Positions 16,525 to 26,062 of a stretch of 64,000 nt of DNA are shown piece after piece. The translations under genes and the position numbers were made by a program. The notes below the pieces were generated by a model. The model saw only the letters and a program-made list of their open reading frames with translations. It made no database searches and was not told the origin of the DNA. Source of the stretch: JANMOK01 sp031415055 (GTDB taxonomy: Bacteria; Pseudomonadota; Alphaproteobacteria; Rhodobacterales; Rhodobacteraceae); NCBI GenBank assembly GCA_031415055.1, contig JANOQZ010000035.1, forward strand, positions 22,673 through 86,672. Direction: 5' to 3'. Numbering within the stretch: the stretch's first letter is position 1; each line of letters opens with the position of its first letter.

Positions 16525-17631
16525 ATGGGCAGCAAAACCGAATATTCCGACGCCATTTCCTCGATTGAGGAAATTATCGAGGACGCCCGCAATGGCCGGA
16601 TGTTCTTGCTGGTCGATCACGAAGACCGCGAGAACGAAGGTGACTTGGTTATCCCGGCGCAAATGGCCACGCCGGACGCGATCAACTTTATGGCGACGCA
16701 CGGGCGCGGGCTGATCTGCCTGACGCTAACGGGAAGTCGGATCGATGCGCTGGGATTGCCGCTGATGTCGGCAACCAATTCCTCCCGTCACGAGACTGCG
16801 TTCACAACGTCGATTGAGGCCCGTGATGGGGTCACAACCGGTATCTCGGCCCATGACCGCGCCCGGACCGTTGCGGTCGCTATAGACCCCTCTACGGGCC
16901 CGCAGCACATTGCCACGCCCGGCCACGTATTTCCCCTTCGTGCCCGCGATGGCGGCGTGTTGGTGCGCGCGGGCCACACGGAAGCCGCCATCGATATTTC
17001 GCGCCTCGCCGGTTTGAACCCATCGGGCGTCATATGCGAGGTGATGAACGAGGATGGCACCATGTCGCGCCTGCCTGATCTGGTGGCTTTTGCGCAACGC
17101 CACAACATCAAAATCGGCACCATTTCCGACCTAATCGAATATCGTCGCCGCCACGACAATCTGGTCAAGGAAACTGCCAGTCGCGTGGTGACTTCTGAAT
17201 TTGGCGGCGAATGGAACCTGCGCATATTTACCGACGAGACTGGCGGGGCGGAACATTTGGTGCTGACCAAAGGCGATGTGTCGGGCGGCGACCCAGTTCT
17301 GGTGCGCATGCACGCGGTCAACCCACTGGAAGATTTACTGGCGCTGCATCCCGGTCGTGCGCATCAATTGGCCGACGCGATGAACGCGATTGCCACCGAA
17401 GGGCGCGGTGTAATCGTGCTGCTGCGCGATATGTCGTCCAAACTTAACCTCGACAATGTCGTATCGCCGCAAACTCTGCGCCAGTATGGTCTTGGGGCGC
17501 AGATATTGGGAGCGTTGGGGGTGCATGATATGATCTTGCTGACCAATTCCCCAAATCCGAAAGTGATTGGCCTAGAAGGATACGGCCTGTCGATCACCTC
17601 CACTCGCCACTTCAAACCAGCAGGAAATTGA
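16525..17631 (+). CDS. DHBP synthase fused to a degenerate GTP cyclohydrolase II domain (RibBX-type)
   Basis: The 368-aa protein has an intact N-terminal 3,4-dihydroxy-2-butanone-4-phosphate synthase domain: the acidic loop DHEDRENEGDLVIPAQ, then TTGISAHDRART and RAGHTEAAIDISRLAGL. The C-terminal third is homologous to GTP cyclohydrolase II but lacks the three zinc cysteines, and the corresponding stretch (VLVRMHAVNPLEDLLALH) has no Cys. RibBX proteins of this kind are known to keep only the DHBP synthase activity, so GTP cyclohydrolase II must be encoded elsewhere. It overlaps or abuts ribE and ribH tightly (9 nt and 2 nt). Confidence 0.9.
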   Translation: MGSKTEYSDAISSIEEIIEDARNGRMFLLVDHEDRENEGDLVIPAQMATPDAINFMATHGRGLICLTLTGSRIDALGLPLMSATNSSRHETAFTTSIEARDGVTTGISAHDRARTVAVAIDPSTGPQHIATPGHVFPLRARDGGVLVRAGHTEAAIDISRLAGLNPSGVICEVMNEDGTMSRLPDLVAFAQRHNIKIGTISDLIEYRRRHDNLVKETASRVVTSEFGGEWNLRIFTDETGGAEHLVLTKGDVSGGDPVLVRMHAVNPLEDLLALHPGRAHQLADAMNAIATEGRGVIVLLRDMSSKLNLDNVVSPQTLRQYGLGAQILGALGVHDMILLTNSPNPKVIGLEGYGLSITSTRHFKPAGN

Positions 17632-17633
17632 GA

Positions 17634-18107
17634 ATGGCTGAAAGCATTGAACATTTCCGCCTGGAACCACCTAGATTCATAGACCTCACCCGCATATTGA
17701 TCGTTGTTGCACCCTATTACAAAGCCATCGCCGACCAACTCGAAACAGGTGCGAGAGCCGCGATTATCGCCTCCAACGCTGAATACGAAATCACCCGGGT
17801 GCCCGGCGCATTGGAAATTCCCACTGCTATCCGGCTGGCTGCCGTCTCGGGCCGTTACGACGGATATGTCGCGCTGGGCTGCATCATTCGTGGTGAAACC
17901 ACGCACTACGACACGGTTTGCAGCGATTCCTCGCGTGGGCTGATGTTGCTGGGGCTGGAAGGGCATTGCATCGGCAATGCGATCCTGACAGTGGAGACGC
18001 TCGATCAAGCCGTCGTTCGTGCCGATGCCAAAGGCCAGAACAAGGGCGGCGGCGCGGCGGAAGCGGCGATGCACTTGATTGCGCTGAAACGTCGCTTGAA
18101 ACATTGA
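17634..18107 (+). CDS. ribH: 6,7-dimethyl-8-ribityllumazine synthase
   Basis: The 157-aa protein matches lumazine synthase: ILIVVAPYYKAIADQL near the N terminus, RVPGALEIPTAIRLAA, ALGCIIRGETTHYDTVC with the active-site His, and the C-terminal NKGGGAAEAAMHLIALKR. It condenses 5-amino-6-ribitylamino-uracil with the RibB product. The ATG at 17634 is 2 nt after the ribBX stop and has AGGAAA upstream; a TTG at 17628 is also in frame. nusB follows after 14 nt, as in most alphaproteobacteria. Confidence 0.95.
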   Translation: MAESIEHFRLEPPRFIDLTRILIVVAPYYKAIADQLETGARAAIIASNAEYEITRVPGALEIPTAIRLAAVSGRYDGYVALGCIIRGETTHYDTVCSDSSRGLMLLGLEGHCIGNAILTVETLDQAVVRADAKGQNKGGGAAEAAMHLIALKRRLKH

Positions 18108-18121
18108 AAGCCTAACCGCGC

Positions 18122-18604
18122 ATGCCCCGACCCGATGGATCAGAGAAAAAGCGCCTGCGCTCGGCGGCAAGATTTTTTGCCACCCAAGCCCTGTTCCAGA
18201 TGGAAGCAAGCGATGTCGGGCTGGAAACTATTCAGTCAGAATTTGAAACGCACCGGATTGGTGCCGAATTGGACGGCAATACCTATTCCGAAGCAGATAT
18301 TGAATTGTTTCGCGCCCTATTGAACGATGCTGTATCCAACCAAGCCAAAATCGATCAAATGACCGACCGCGCATTGGTTGCCAAATGGCCGATTGCCCGC
18401 ATTGACCCGACTTTGCGGGCTGTCTTCCGGGCTGCGGGCGCCGAATTGATCGGTCAGAATACCCCGCCCAAAGTGACGATTTCCGAATTTGTCGACGTCG
18501 CCAAAGCCTTTTTCCCGCTGGGCAAAGAGGCAAAATTCGTCAATGCCGTGCTGGACCATATGGCGCGGGAGGCAAAGCCGGGGGCGTTTATCAGTCCTCA
18601 ATAG
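18122..18604 (+). CDS. nusB: Transcription antitermination factor NusB
   Basis: The 160-aa all-helical protein has the NusB pattern: RSAARFFATQALFQME at the N terminus, the central ALVAKWPIARIDPTLRAVFRAAGAEL and the C-terminal ISEFVDVAKAFFPLGKEAKFVNAVLD. NusB binds boxA RNA with NusE (S10) to promote antitermination of rRNA operons. Its place right after ribH is the standard alphaproteobacterial order. It is the last gene of the plus-strand riboflavin operon. Confidence 0.95.
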   Translation: MPRPDGSEKKRLRSAARFFATQALFQMEASDVGLETIQSEFETHRIGAELDGNTYSEADIELFRALLNDAVSNQAKIDQMTDRALVAKWPIARIDPTLRAVFRAAGAELIGQNTPPKVTISEFVDVAKAFFPLGKEAKFVNAVLDHMAREAKPGAFISPQ

Positions 18605-18841
18605 TCCGGCCTATGCTTAAAACCTCTTAAAATTGCAACGGTTTGGTCAAAAAGTATTGCCCCGCCTAAGCGCCTGATTTCGGGTGCGGAAGGGCGCTGG
18701 GACAGAAACGGCCGTATTTGGCCAACAGATTGTGACCAGAGGTTTTTCTCTCAACCAACCGGCTGCTGAGCGGGACGAAACGGTCGACGGCGAAGTCTGC
18801 CGGAACCTCACTCAGAGGCCCGACAGAAGTGGCGCAGACGT

Positions 18842-19540
18842 CTACTGAAGTCGGACCTCGCCCGCATGCAGAAAACATGATTTTGAGAAGATCCCGTTCG
18901 GAATCGGGTTGGGAAGGCGAATGTCTTTGAGGCTCGGCACCGGATCGCGTTCAGGCTCAAAAGAACGATTGATCTGAGTGATGAAGCCCAGAATAACGCC
19001 GCTGTGGCGCGCAAACGCCTGCAAAACTTTCAATTGGTCCGAAAGCTCAGGCTTTCGTCGCTGCTGATCGAGGATCTGTAAATAATCTATGACTGCAACG
19101 GTTCCCGCCGACGCACCTGACAAATGCTGAACGATGAAATCGGCGCTGATCTCGTCCGATGTTACTATCTCTGGCGTGCGCCTTTGCGCGTTTTCGCTCA
19201 GCGAGAGTATGCAATCTCTTGCTTCACGTTCGGTATACTCCAGCGTAAAGAAAACGGCTCGCCGTCCGTCGTCCATTGCGTCAAGTAGAAGCTGTAACCC
19301 GAGCACGGTCTTGCCTTGCCCCGGTCGGGCACCGATCAGAAGCATGTCCCCGTTTGAAAGCCTCGGCAGAAGCGCAGAAGCGGGAGCATTCATTGCCTGT
19401 TGGGCGAAGAGCAGACTCCATGCCGCGAAACCTTCCTCGCGCGCAATCCGGTCCTGTGCCGCATGCAGAGGGATATTGTCATTGCGAGAGAGTAGCTTGG
19501 CGCGGCGTCTCAGTTGATAGATCGGCGCGGATAGCCGCAT
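18842..19540 (-). CDS. Short DnaB/RepA-like RecA-fold ATPase (putative helicase)
   Basis: The 232-aa protein has a Walker A motif GARPGQGKT (residues 70-78), a DnaB-like FTLEYTEREARDCILSL segment, a Walker B strand TVAVIDYLQILDQ and a later FITQINRSFEP motif like the DnaB H3 region. It lacks the DnaB N-terminal primase-interaction domain. Short proteins of this type are annotated as DNA helicases in Rhodobacteraceae, with unproven roles. The ATG at 19540 has a GGAGG site. The flanking 237-bp and 406-bp intervals carry no recognisable gene, so it stands alone. Confidence 0.75.
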   Translation of the reverse strand: MRLSAPIYQLRRRAKLLSRNDNIPLHAAQDRIAREEGFAAWSLLFAQQAMNAPASALLPRLSNGDMLLIGARPGQGKTVLGLQLLLDAMDDGRRAVFFTLEYTEREARDCILSLSENAQRRTPEIVTSDEISADFIVQHLSGASAGTVAVIDYLQILDQQRRKPELSDQLKVLQAFARHSGVILGFITQINRSFEPERDPVPSLKDIRLPNPIPNGIFSKSCFLHAGEVRLQ

Positions 19541-19946
19541 AGTGGAACCTCCATTTCGAGCTGAAAACGCAACCCCTCCTTATGCGAACGCTCGAACAGA
19601 TAGTTCGATGATCTAAGTCACCCCGTATGTGTGATACTTCCCCAAGCGGAGGGAGGAGGCGCGGGCCAAGCCTGTTCACAGAAGCTATCGCAAGCCCGCA
19701 GCCTGGGCAAGCCCAACGGCAGCTTTGGGCTCTTCACATCGATCGCCTATTACGACGAGTCGGTCAAAACTCATACGTTTCTGTCCCCGACGCAACCGAC
19801 CGTTTTTGTCCACTGCGTTCGGTCTATAGGTTCTGTCCACCCAAATGTGTCAAAAGCAACTGCGGCACTAAACCCCGTCATACAAACTTTCTTTCCTGTG
19901 ACAACGTTACTTCTTCATCACGCCCAATCCATGCTATCCTCACCGC
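19541..19946. other. Gap between helicase-like and P450 genes
   Basis: This 406-bp divergent interval holds no gene that can be supported. The frames that are open across it are Pro/Ser/Arg-rich shadows that run into the P450 gene out of frame. No obvious repeat or RNA gene is visible. It must contain the promoters of both flanking genes, but no clear -35/-10 pair stands out. Confidence 0.5.
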
Positions 19947-21311
19947 ATGCCCAAAGACCAAACCTCACCCGAACTTCCTGTCCGCGTTCCCCTAGTCACC
20001 GAACCTTGGGGAATGTTCAAAACTCTGAATGTAGCCCGTCGCAACCTGCTGGAAATTATCCCGGAATTGGCGACGCGCCAACTTATAGTCAGCGGCAAAA
20101 CCGGCAAGACTTGGCACATGGTGATGGACCCAGACGCCATAAAGCAGGTGCTGAAAGACAAGCTCGAAATCTACCCCAAATCCATCGTCACCAAGCGCAT
20201 CCTCAAACCCGGCATCGGTGACAGCATGTTCATCGCTGAGGGGGCGCATTGGCGCTGGCAGCGACAGGCGGCGGCACCGGTGTTCAAATACCGCAACATT
20301 GCCGATCTGGCCCCGGTCATGTCGGCGGCGACTGAAAGCAGTTGCAACCGTCTTGCGGCGCTTTCCGGCACGACCGTCGACCTCAACGCCGAAATGGTGA
20401 CGACAACATTCGAGATCATTTCCAATGTTACGTTTTCTGGCACCGGCGCGATGGACCGCGCCACCGTTGGCCGCGCGATTGAGCGTTACATGCATTCCGT
20501 CGGTAAACTTTCCTTAATGGACCTGTTTGCCCTGCCAGCTTGGATTCCGCGTCCGCATACATTCTTTGGGGCAACGCCTTTGGGTGACATGCGCCTGTTG
20601 GCGGACAAGGCCATAGAATCGCGTCGCGCCAATGGCCCCAAGCCCGTGCCCGACCTGCTCGACCTGATCTTGAACGCGGCCGATCCTGAAACTGGCCGTG
20701 AAATGAACTCCACCGAGGTGCGCGATAACCTGCTCGCCTTCATTGTTGCCGGGCATGAGACCACAGCACTGGCGTTAAGCTGGGCGCTGTATCTGGTGGC
20801 GTTTGACCAGAATGTGCAGGAGCGAGCCCGCGTCGAAGCGCAAGCCGCTCTGCACGGCCGCATTGCTGGGGCCGATGACGTGCCTAACCTGCTCTACATC
20901 CGCCAGATTATCGACGAGGCCCTGCGTCTCTATCCGCCCGCCGCCATCCTTGGCCGCACAGCAATGGCCGACGATATTTTGGGGGGTCGGCAAATCCGCA
21001 AAGGTGATACGGTGATGCTGCCGATCTATGCCCTGCACCGCAACCATCTGTTGTGGGACAGCCCCGACGCCTTCGACCCCGACCGCTTTGCCTCTGATAA
21101 GAAGCCTGTGCGTTATTCCTATCTGCCGTTTGGCGAAGGCCCGCGCATTTGTATCGGGGCCGCTTTCGCCCAAATCGAAGCGGTAATTATTCTTGCCACG
21201 CTGTTATCACGGTTCAAATTTGAGCGTATTCCCGGTGTTGACCCCAAGCCCGTGCTACTGATCACCTTGCGTCCGCAAGGCGGCGTTCGCTTGCGCGTCT
21301 CAGCCGCCTGA
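19947..21311 (+). CDS. Cytochrome P450
   Basis: The 454-aa soluble P450 shows the I-helix oxygen-binding motif AGHETT, the ExxR motif in DEALRLYPP and the heme-binding loop FGEGPRICIG with the axial thiolate at about Cys402. No N-terminal membrane anchor is present, as in bacterial class I enzymes that need ferredoxin partners; none is encoded nearby. The sequence style (WRWQRQAAAPVF, RYSYLPFGEGPR) resembles the CYP102-like and fatty-acid hydroxylase-related clades, but the substrate is not resolved. The last 12 bp overlap the convergent peptidase gene. Confidence 0.92.
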   Translation: MPKDQTSPELPVRVPLVTEPWGMFKTLNVARRNLLEIIPELATRQLIVSGKTGKTWHMVMDPDAIKQVLKDKLEIYPKSIVTKRILKPGIGDSMFIAEGAHWRWQRQAAAPVFKYRNIADLAPVMSAATESSCNRLAALSGTTVDLNAEMVTTTFEIISNVTFSGTGAMDRATVGRAIERYMHSVGKLSLMDLFALPAWIPRPHTFFGATPLGDMRLLADKAIESRRANGPKPVPDLLDLILNAADPETGREMNSTEVRDNLLAFIVAGHETTALALSWALYLVAFDQNVQERARVEAQAALHGRIAGADDVPNLLYIRQIIDEALRLYPPAAILGRTAMADDILGGRQIRKGDTVMLPIYALHRNHLLWDSPDAFDPDRFASDKKPVRYSYLPFGEGPRICIGAAFAQIEAVIILATLLSRFKFERIPGVDPKPVLLITLRPQGGVRLRVSAA

Positions 21312-22460
21312 GCGGCCAATATGGTTCGCTGAAACACGGCAAATATCGCGCAAATCTTGCCATTGCACCGCACTTAAAATCGGGATGAAATCGCCCTTCA
21401 CCACATCCGCCGCTCGCGCCGCATCAGCGCGTGCGCGAATGTCGGGGTGGCTGGCCAAATGTGACATTGGCCCGTCGCTGCTGCCAACAAGTTCGGCAAT
21501 CCGGTCAAAAAACCCACCCAAAGGCGAGCTCGGCAAATTGCTGTCGGCCAAAAGCTTGAACCCAAAAGCATCCGCCGCCGCCTCGGCATCTTGCGCATAG
21601 GAAGCGGAAATCAGTTGTTCGGTCAAAACAACCGCCAAAGCGCCGCCGGAAAAGTCACCCAGAACCATGCCCAAAATACCCACCGTCCCAGCCGAACGCA
21701 GGGCCAATCGCAGTGGGTCACGATGGACGACATGACCCAATTCGTGGCCGATCACCCCCGCAACTTCCTCGGGCGATTGCGCAGCTTGCAACAGCCCGTC
21801 AAACACCACGATCTGCCCGCCAGGCACGGCAAAAGCGTTTTGCATGTCGTGGTCGATAATTCGCAGTTTAACTGGAAATGGCGTCTCGAAGAACGGTTCC
21901 AACCGCGCCATAAGCGAGTCCATCGCAGCAACCCCTGCCGGTTGGTCGCAAAATCGAACCGGTTCATCGCTAAACGTGCTCAACGCCCACTGAATTTGCC
22001 CAATACTGGCCTCGCCCAAAGCCTGTTCGCTTTCGGCTGGAATGAGCACTGCCAACTGCCCGGCCAAGGCGGGGACAATGACAAAAACGATCATCAAGAC
22101 CGCGCCAACTGCCCCACCCGCCCAAACTATTATTTTGCGCAATTGTGCATAATCGACATCACTTTTGCGCAAATTTTTAGCAGATTGCCGTAGCGCTAGC
22201 ATTGCCAGCTGATCGTTCACAGTAAGTCGCTCCAATCCGTCGCGCAACCGCGACAAAATCATCGCGTCGTCGCTTGGTTGATCGCGTCGCTCGCGCAAAT
22301 CGCTCAGAGGCCAGTTGGCCAATACTTGATCTTCTTGCACGACGTAAAGTTTGCTTTCGTGGACATGCACGTCAACTTTCCAAATCTTTGCCGTCGCACC
22401 ATCCGTGTAAATTCCCGCAATACCCCCTGTTGGAAATTCTTGTCGCACGGCTCTGGTCAA
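21300..22460 (-). CDS. Membrane-anchored M48-family metallopeptidase
   Basis: The 386-aa protein has an N-terminal cytoplasmic domain (about 1-105) and one transmembrane helix (about 110-135). An M48 peptidase domain follows with the zinc motif HELGH (His239, Glu240, His243) and the third-ligand region AQDAEAAADAFGF. M48 enzymes act in envelope protein quality control. It starts at a TTG that overlaps the stop of the DUF898 gene (TTGA), so it is translationally coupled to that membrane protein; a GTG at 22448 is an alternative start. DUF898-M48 pairs are common in Rhodobacteraceae. Confidence 0.88.
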   Translation of the reverse strand: MTRAVRQEFPTGGIAGIYTDGATAKIWKVDVHVHESKLYVVQEDQVLANWPLSDLRERRDQPSDDAMILSRLRDGLERLTVNDQLAMLALRQSAKNLRKSDVDYAQLRKIIVWAGGAVGAVLMIVFVIVPALAGQLAVLIPAESEQALGEASIGQIQWALSTFSDEPVRFCDQPAGVAAMDSLMARLEPFFETPFPVKLRIIDHDMQNAFAVPGGQIVVFDGLLQAAQSPEEVAGVIGHELGHVVHRDPLRLALRSAGTVGILGMVLGDFSGGALAVVLTEQLISASYAQDAEAAADAFGFKLLADSNLPSSPLGGFFDRIAELVGSSDGPMSHLASHPDIRARADAARAADVVKGDFIPILSAVQWQDLRDICRVSANHIGRSGG

Positions 22461-23701
22461 ATCGCTGCACCCACATCCAACGCATCGGCAAAGCCGCCTG
22501 CATCAACGCTGCTATCTTGCGGTCTTTGCGACGCAGTTTCCAGTTCGCCCAAATCACGCAACACCAGTTCGGTCGCGTAATGTCGCAGAATTGGTTGGAA
22601 GATGAAAACCTGTGCCAATACACCGACCAGCAATAGCAAAACCAAATATCCGATACCGAATATTGCTAGCGCCGCCCATTGCGCAGATGTGTTCAAGCCC
22701 CCGCCGTTTCGACCGAATTCCTGCATCGGCAGATCTAGGCCGTACACAATGCCCGCCGCGACACCAAATACGATCAGTCCAATAATCATGGCGCAAATGG
22801 TGATACCAATCCCGCCCAACACATAAATCCCGGTCACTTTTCCAGTGCGGATTTTGCTGGTGAACCGAATGTTTTCGCCCAGAACTTTATTGTTCGCCAT
22901 GTTGCGAAAACTGACGACGCTGAAATAGACGTAGGCGAAACCGGCAACTAAGTAACTTGAAAATATGAGAAAAATCAACCAACCCATACCTTCGGGTTGC
23001 GAGCCATTGTTCGTTGCGGCAATGATTTTTACTATCAGGATCGCATACGTCACTACTGCGAAAGCAAGTCCTGCCAAAACCACCAACCAAGCCTTCATAT
23101 TCATCGTCCACTTGCCGTCTTGGCGCATTTGCAGGTTGCCATACCACGTGCGGTCGGTGACGAATTTCTCCATATTAAAGCGTTGGCGCGGGAACAAAAC
23201 GCCCAAAGTCACGATCGTCAGCAAGGTGTGGCCAATGGCATTCAACGTGTATTTCCACGCGTCCGGTTCCAGCCCAAAACGCAAGCCGCGCCAGCGTGTG
23301 CGAGATAAAATATACCCGCGTGAGCGATATCGCGCATAATAAATCAACGGAATTGCCGCCAATACCGTCAGGTTCAATGCCAACGGATTGCCTTGAAACA
23401 CTGCCAGACCAATGAACGAGACCGCCAAGTTGAATATCCCAAGATAAACGGCCAAAATTACCACCGCGATCAGGAAACCCAGCAGTTTTTCCATGCCAGT
23501 TCCGGTATATTCCAGTGGAATTCCGCCGGGTTGGATTGAGGCCCAATAATATCGCCGTAATTTAGTTTTCATCCAAAATCGATAGATGCCCAATGTCAAT
23601 ACCGTCAGCAAGGCTGAGGTAAAGGCCAGACCGAACAAACCGCCCGCTTCGCCGCAATAATCAACCTGCATTTCTGGGTTTGGTTGGGATAAGTCGTTCA
23701 T
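22457..23701 (-). CDS. DUF898 (YjgN-like) polytopic membrane protein
   Basis: The 414-aa protein has at least six hydrophobic spans and the repeated YjgN/DUF898 signature. LTVLTLGIYRFWMKTKLRRYYW near the N terminus recurs later as LLTIVTLGVLFPRQRFNMEKF. Function is unknown. The ATG at 23701 has AAGGTGA just upstream and is preferred over the TTG one codon earlier. It overlaps the downstream M48 peptidase gene by 4 nt. The peptidase could process or regulate it, or both may act on an envelope process; this is inference from coupling. Confidence 0.85.
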   Translation of the reverse strand: MNDLSQPNPEMQVDYCGEAGGLFGLAFTSALLTVLTLGIYRFWMKTKLRRYYWASIQPGGIPLEYTGTGMEKLLGFLIAVVILAVYLGIFNLAVSFIGLAVFQGNPLALNLTVLAAIPLIYYARYRSRGYILSRTRWRGLRFGLEPDAWKYTLNAIGHTLLTIVTLGVLFPRQRFNMEKFVTDRTWYGNLQMRQDGKWTMNMKAWLVVLAGLAFAVVTYAILIVKIIAATNNGSQPEGMGWLIFLIFSSYLVAGFAYVYFSVVSFRNMANNKVLGENIRFTSKIRTGKVTGIYVLGGIGITICAMIIGLIVFGVAAGIVYGLDLPMQEFGRNGGGLNTSAQWAALAIFGIGYLVLLLLVGVLAQVFIFQPILRHYATELVLRDLGELETASQRPQDSSVDAGGFADALDVGAAI

Positions 23702-23756
23702 CAAATCACCTTGCGGATAATAATCTACCGCACTTCATAACGGCATTGCGGCAATT

Positions 23757-26003
23757 TCAAGACGTGAATTTATTGTCCTGCGGAAAGCCGCGCGGGGCCA
23801 TTTTGCCAGCGCTGGCGCGCGGACCCATCCAATCGGCCAACTCGGTCTCAATGCGGTTGCGGCCAGCCGGGTCTTTCCAAGTCAGTCCTTCACTCAAAAC
23901 GAATGTTCGCGCATCGCTCAGGCCGCCGTCTTTGTATTTCTGCAAGCGCACCCCTTTGCCGCGACCCATTTCTGGCAGGTCGGCCAAGGGGAAAATCAAG
24001 ACTTTCCGGTTCTCGCCAACACATGCCACATGGTCACCGGCTACCCGAGCGCAGACCAAAGCCCGCACGCCATCGGCCAAATTCAACACCTGTTTGCCAC
24101 TGCGCGTTTGTGCCAGAACTTCATCCTCTGGAACGACAAATCCGTCGCCGGTCAACGACGCCACCAACAACTTCTCGCCCGACTTGAACAGGAACAGCGC
24201 CAATATCTCTGCCTCATTGGGCAAATCAATCATCAGTCGCACCGGCTCACCCATGCCACGCCCGCCGGGCAGAAGGTGACACGCCAAAGTATAGAACCGG
24301 CCATTTGAGGCGAACAGAATCACCTTATCCGTTGTCTCGGCATTCAGCCGAAACCGCCCCTCATCGCCGTCTTTGAACTTGATCTCGGCATCCGCAGCCA
24401 GATGCCCTTTCATCGCCCTGATCCAACCCATCGTTGAACAGACAACCGTCACCGACTCGCGTTCGATCATCGCGTCGGCAGGCACATCGTCGACGACCGG
24501 CGCTTCTACCAATTCCGTCCGCCTTGCCCCACGCGGCGCATCCTTGCCGAAAGCCTTACGAGTGGCTTTCAATTGATCGGAAATCTTGCTCCATTGCGCC
24601 GCCTCGCTTTGCAGCAAATCGTCCAATTCCACCCGCTCGCGTTGCAAATCGTCCAGTTCGCGCCGCAGTTCCATCTCTTCCAGCTTGCGCAAAGACCGCA
24701 GCCGCATGTTCAAAATCGCCTCGGCCTGCACGTCGGACAGATCGAATTCCGCCATCAACAGCGGCTTTGGCTCGTCCTCGGCACGGATAATCGCAATCAC
24801 CCGGTCGAGGTTCAGATAGGCGATGATATAGCCTTCCAGCACCTCCAACCGGTCGTCGATTTTCTCCATCCGATGGGTGGAACGCCGCAACAAAACCGCC
24901 CGCTGATGGTCCAGAAATGCCCGTAAAACCTCCTTCAAACCGCACACTTTCGGCGTGCGGCCATCGATCAACACGTTGAGGTTCATCGAAAAGCGGATTT
25001 CAAGGTCACTCTGGCGGAACAAGGTTTCCATCAGCATCGCCGGGTCCACGGCGCGGGACTTCGGCTCCAGAACCAGACGGATATCCTCGGCCGATTCATC
25101 GTGAATATCGGCCAGCAAAGCGTTTTTCTTCAGTTGAATAATCTCGGCTATCTTCTCGATCAGCCGCGATTTCTGCACCTGATAGGGAATTTCCGAGACG
25201 ACAATCTGCCACGTCCCGCGCCCCAGATCCTCGACCTGCCATTTCGCCCTCAACCGAAACGAACCCCGACCGGTTCGATACGATTCCTCAATGCTGGAAC
25301 GCCCCTCGACTAGCACGCCGCCAGTCGGAAAATCCGGCCCCGGCACCAAATTGACCAGTGTTTCATCCTGCGCATTCGGCACCTTGATTAGATGCAAACA
25401 AGCGTCAATCAATTCCCCCGCATTATGCGGCGGAATATTGGTGGCCATGCCAACGGCGATCCCTGACGATCCATTCGCCAACAAATTCGGAAAAACACAG
25501 GGCAGAACCTCCGGTTCCTGTTCGCGCCCGTCGTAGTTGGGGCGAAAATCGACGGCATTTTCCGCCAGCCCGTCCATCATCGACACCGAAACCGCCGTCA
25601 TCCGTGCCTCGGTATAACGCATCGCCGCCGGGTTATCGCCGTCGATATTACCGAAATTGCCCTGGCCATCGACCAGGGGATAGCGGGTCGAAAACTCCTG
25701 CGCCAATCGCGTCAGAGCATCGTAAATCGACTGGTCGCCGTGTGGGTGATATTTGCCCATCACCTCGCCCACTATCGCCGCACATTTGCGGGGCGAAGTC
25801 TTGGGGTCCAGCTTCATGTCGTGCATCGCATACAATATCCGCCGATGCACCGGTTTCAGCCCGTCGCGCGCATCGGGCAAGGCACGGTGCATGATGGTGG
25901 ACAAGGCATAAGTCAGATACCGCTCGCCCAAAGCCCGGCGCAGCGGCTCGACAATTTCGCCACCAGATGCCGGTATTTCGGGGTCGTCGCTTACGTCAGC
26001 CAT
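23757..26003 (-). CDS. parC: DNA topoisomerase IV subunit A
   Basis: The 748-aa protein has the type IIA breakage-reunion domain with the catalytic Tyr130 (AAMRYTEARM), the RDGLKPVHRRILYAM start region and GVAVGMATNIPPHN. It has an extended coiled-coil tower region (RSLRKLEEMELRRELDDL) and a degenerate C-terminal blade domain. The length and the missing GyrA box support ParC rather than GyrA. The helix equivalent to the quinolone-determining region reads HPHGDQSIYD, with Gln91 where enterobacterial ParC has Ser80. parE is not in the window. Confidence 0.95.
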   Translation of the reverse strand: MADVSDDPEIPASGGEIVEPLRRALGERYLTYALSTIMHRALPDARDGLKPVHRRILYAMHDMKLDPKTSPRKCAAIVGEVMGKYHPHGDQSIYDALTRLAQEFSTRYPLVDGQGNFGNIDGDNPAAMRYTEARMTAVSVSMMDGLAENAVDFRPNYDGREQEPEVLPCVFPNLLANGSSGIAVGMATNIPPHNAGELIDACLHLIKVPNAQDETLVNLVPGPDFPTGGVLVEGRSSIEESYRTGRGSFRLRAKWQVEDLGRGTWQIVVSEIPYQVQKSRLIEKIAEIIQLKKNALLADIHDESAEDIRLVLEPKSRAVDPAMLMETLFRQSDLEIRFSMNLNVLIDGRTPKVCGLKEVLRAFLDHQRAVLLRRSTHRMEKIDDRLEVLEGYIIAYLNLDRVIAIIRAEDEPKPLLMAEFDLSDVQAEAILNMRLRSLRKLEEMELRRELDDLQRERVELDDLLQSEAAQWSKISDQLKATRKAFGKDAPRGARRTELVEAPVVDDVPADAMIERESVTVVCSTMGWIRAMKGHLAADAEIKFKDGDEGRFRLNAETTDKVILFASNGRFYTLACHLLPGGRGMGEPVRLMIDLPNEAEILALFLFKSGEKLLVASLTGDGFVVPEDEVLAQTRSGKQVLNLADGVRALVCARVAGDHVACVGENRKVLIFPLADLPEMGRGKGVRLQKYKDGGLSDARTFVLSEGLTWKDPAGRNRIETELADWMGPRASAGKMAPRGFPQDNKFTS

Positions 26004-26062
26004 AGATTTGGTGATACTTTGCTGGCATGGGACGGTCCAGCGGCTTTTGACAGGAAAACCAA

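Noticed and set aside
19631..20221. Open plus-strand frames across the gap upstream of the P450 gene
   Set aside because: They run into the P450 gene out of frame and show no conserved domain.
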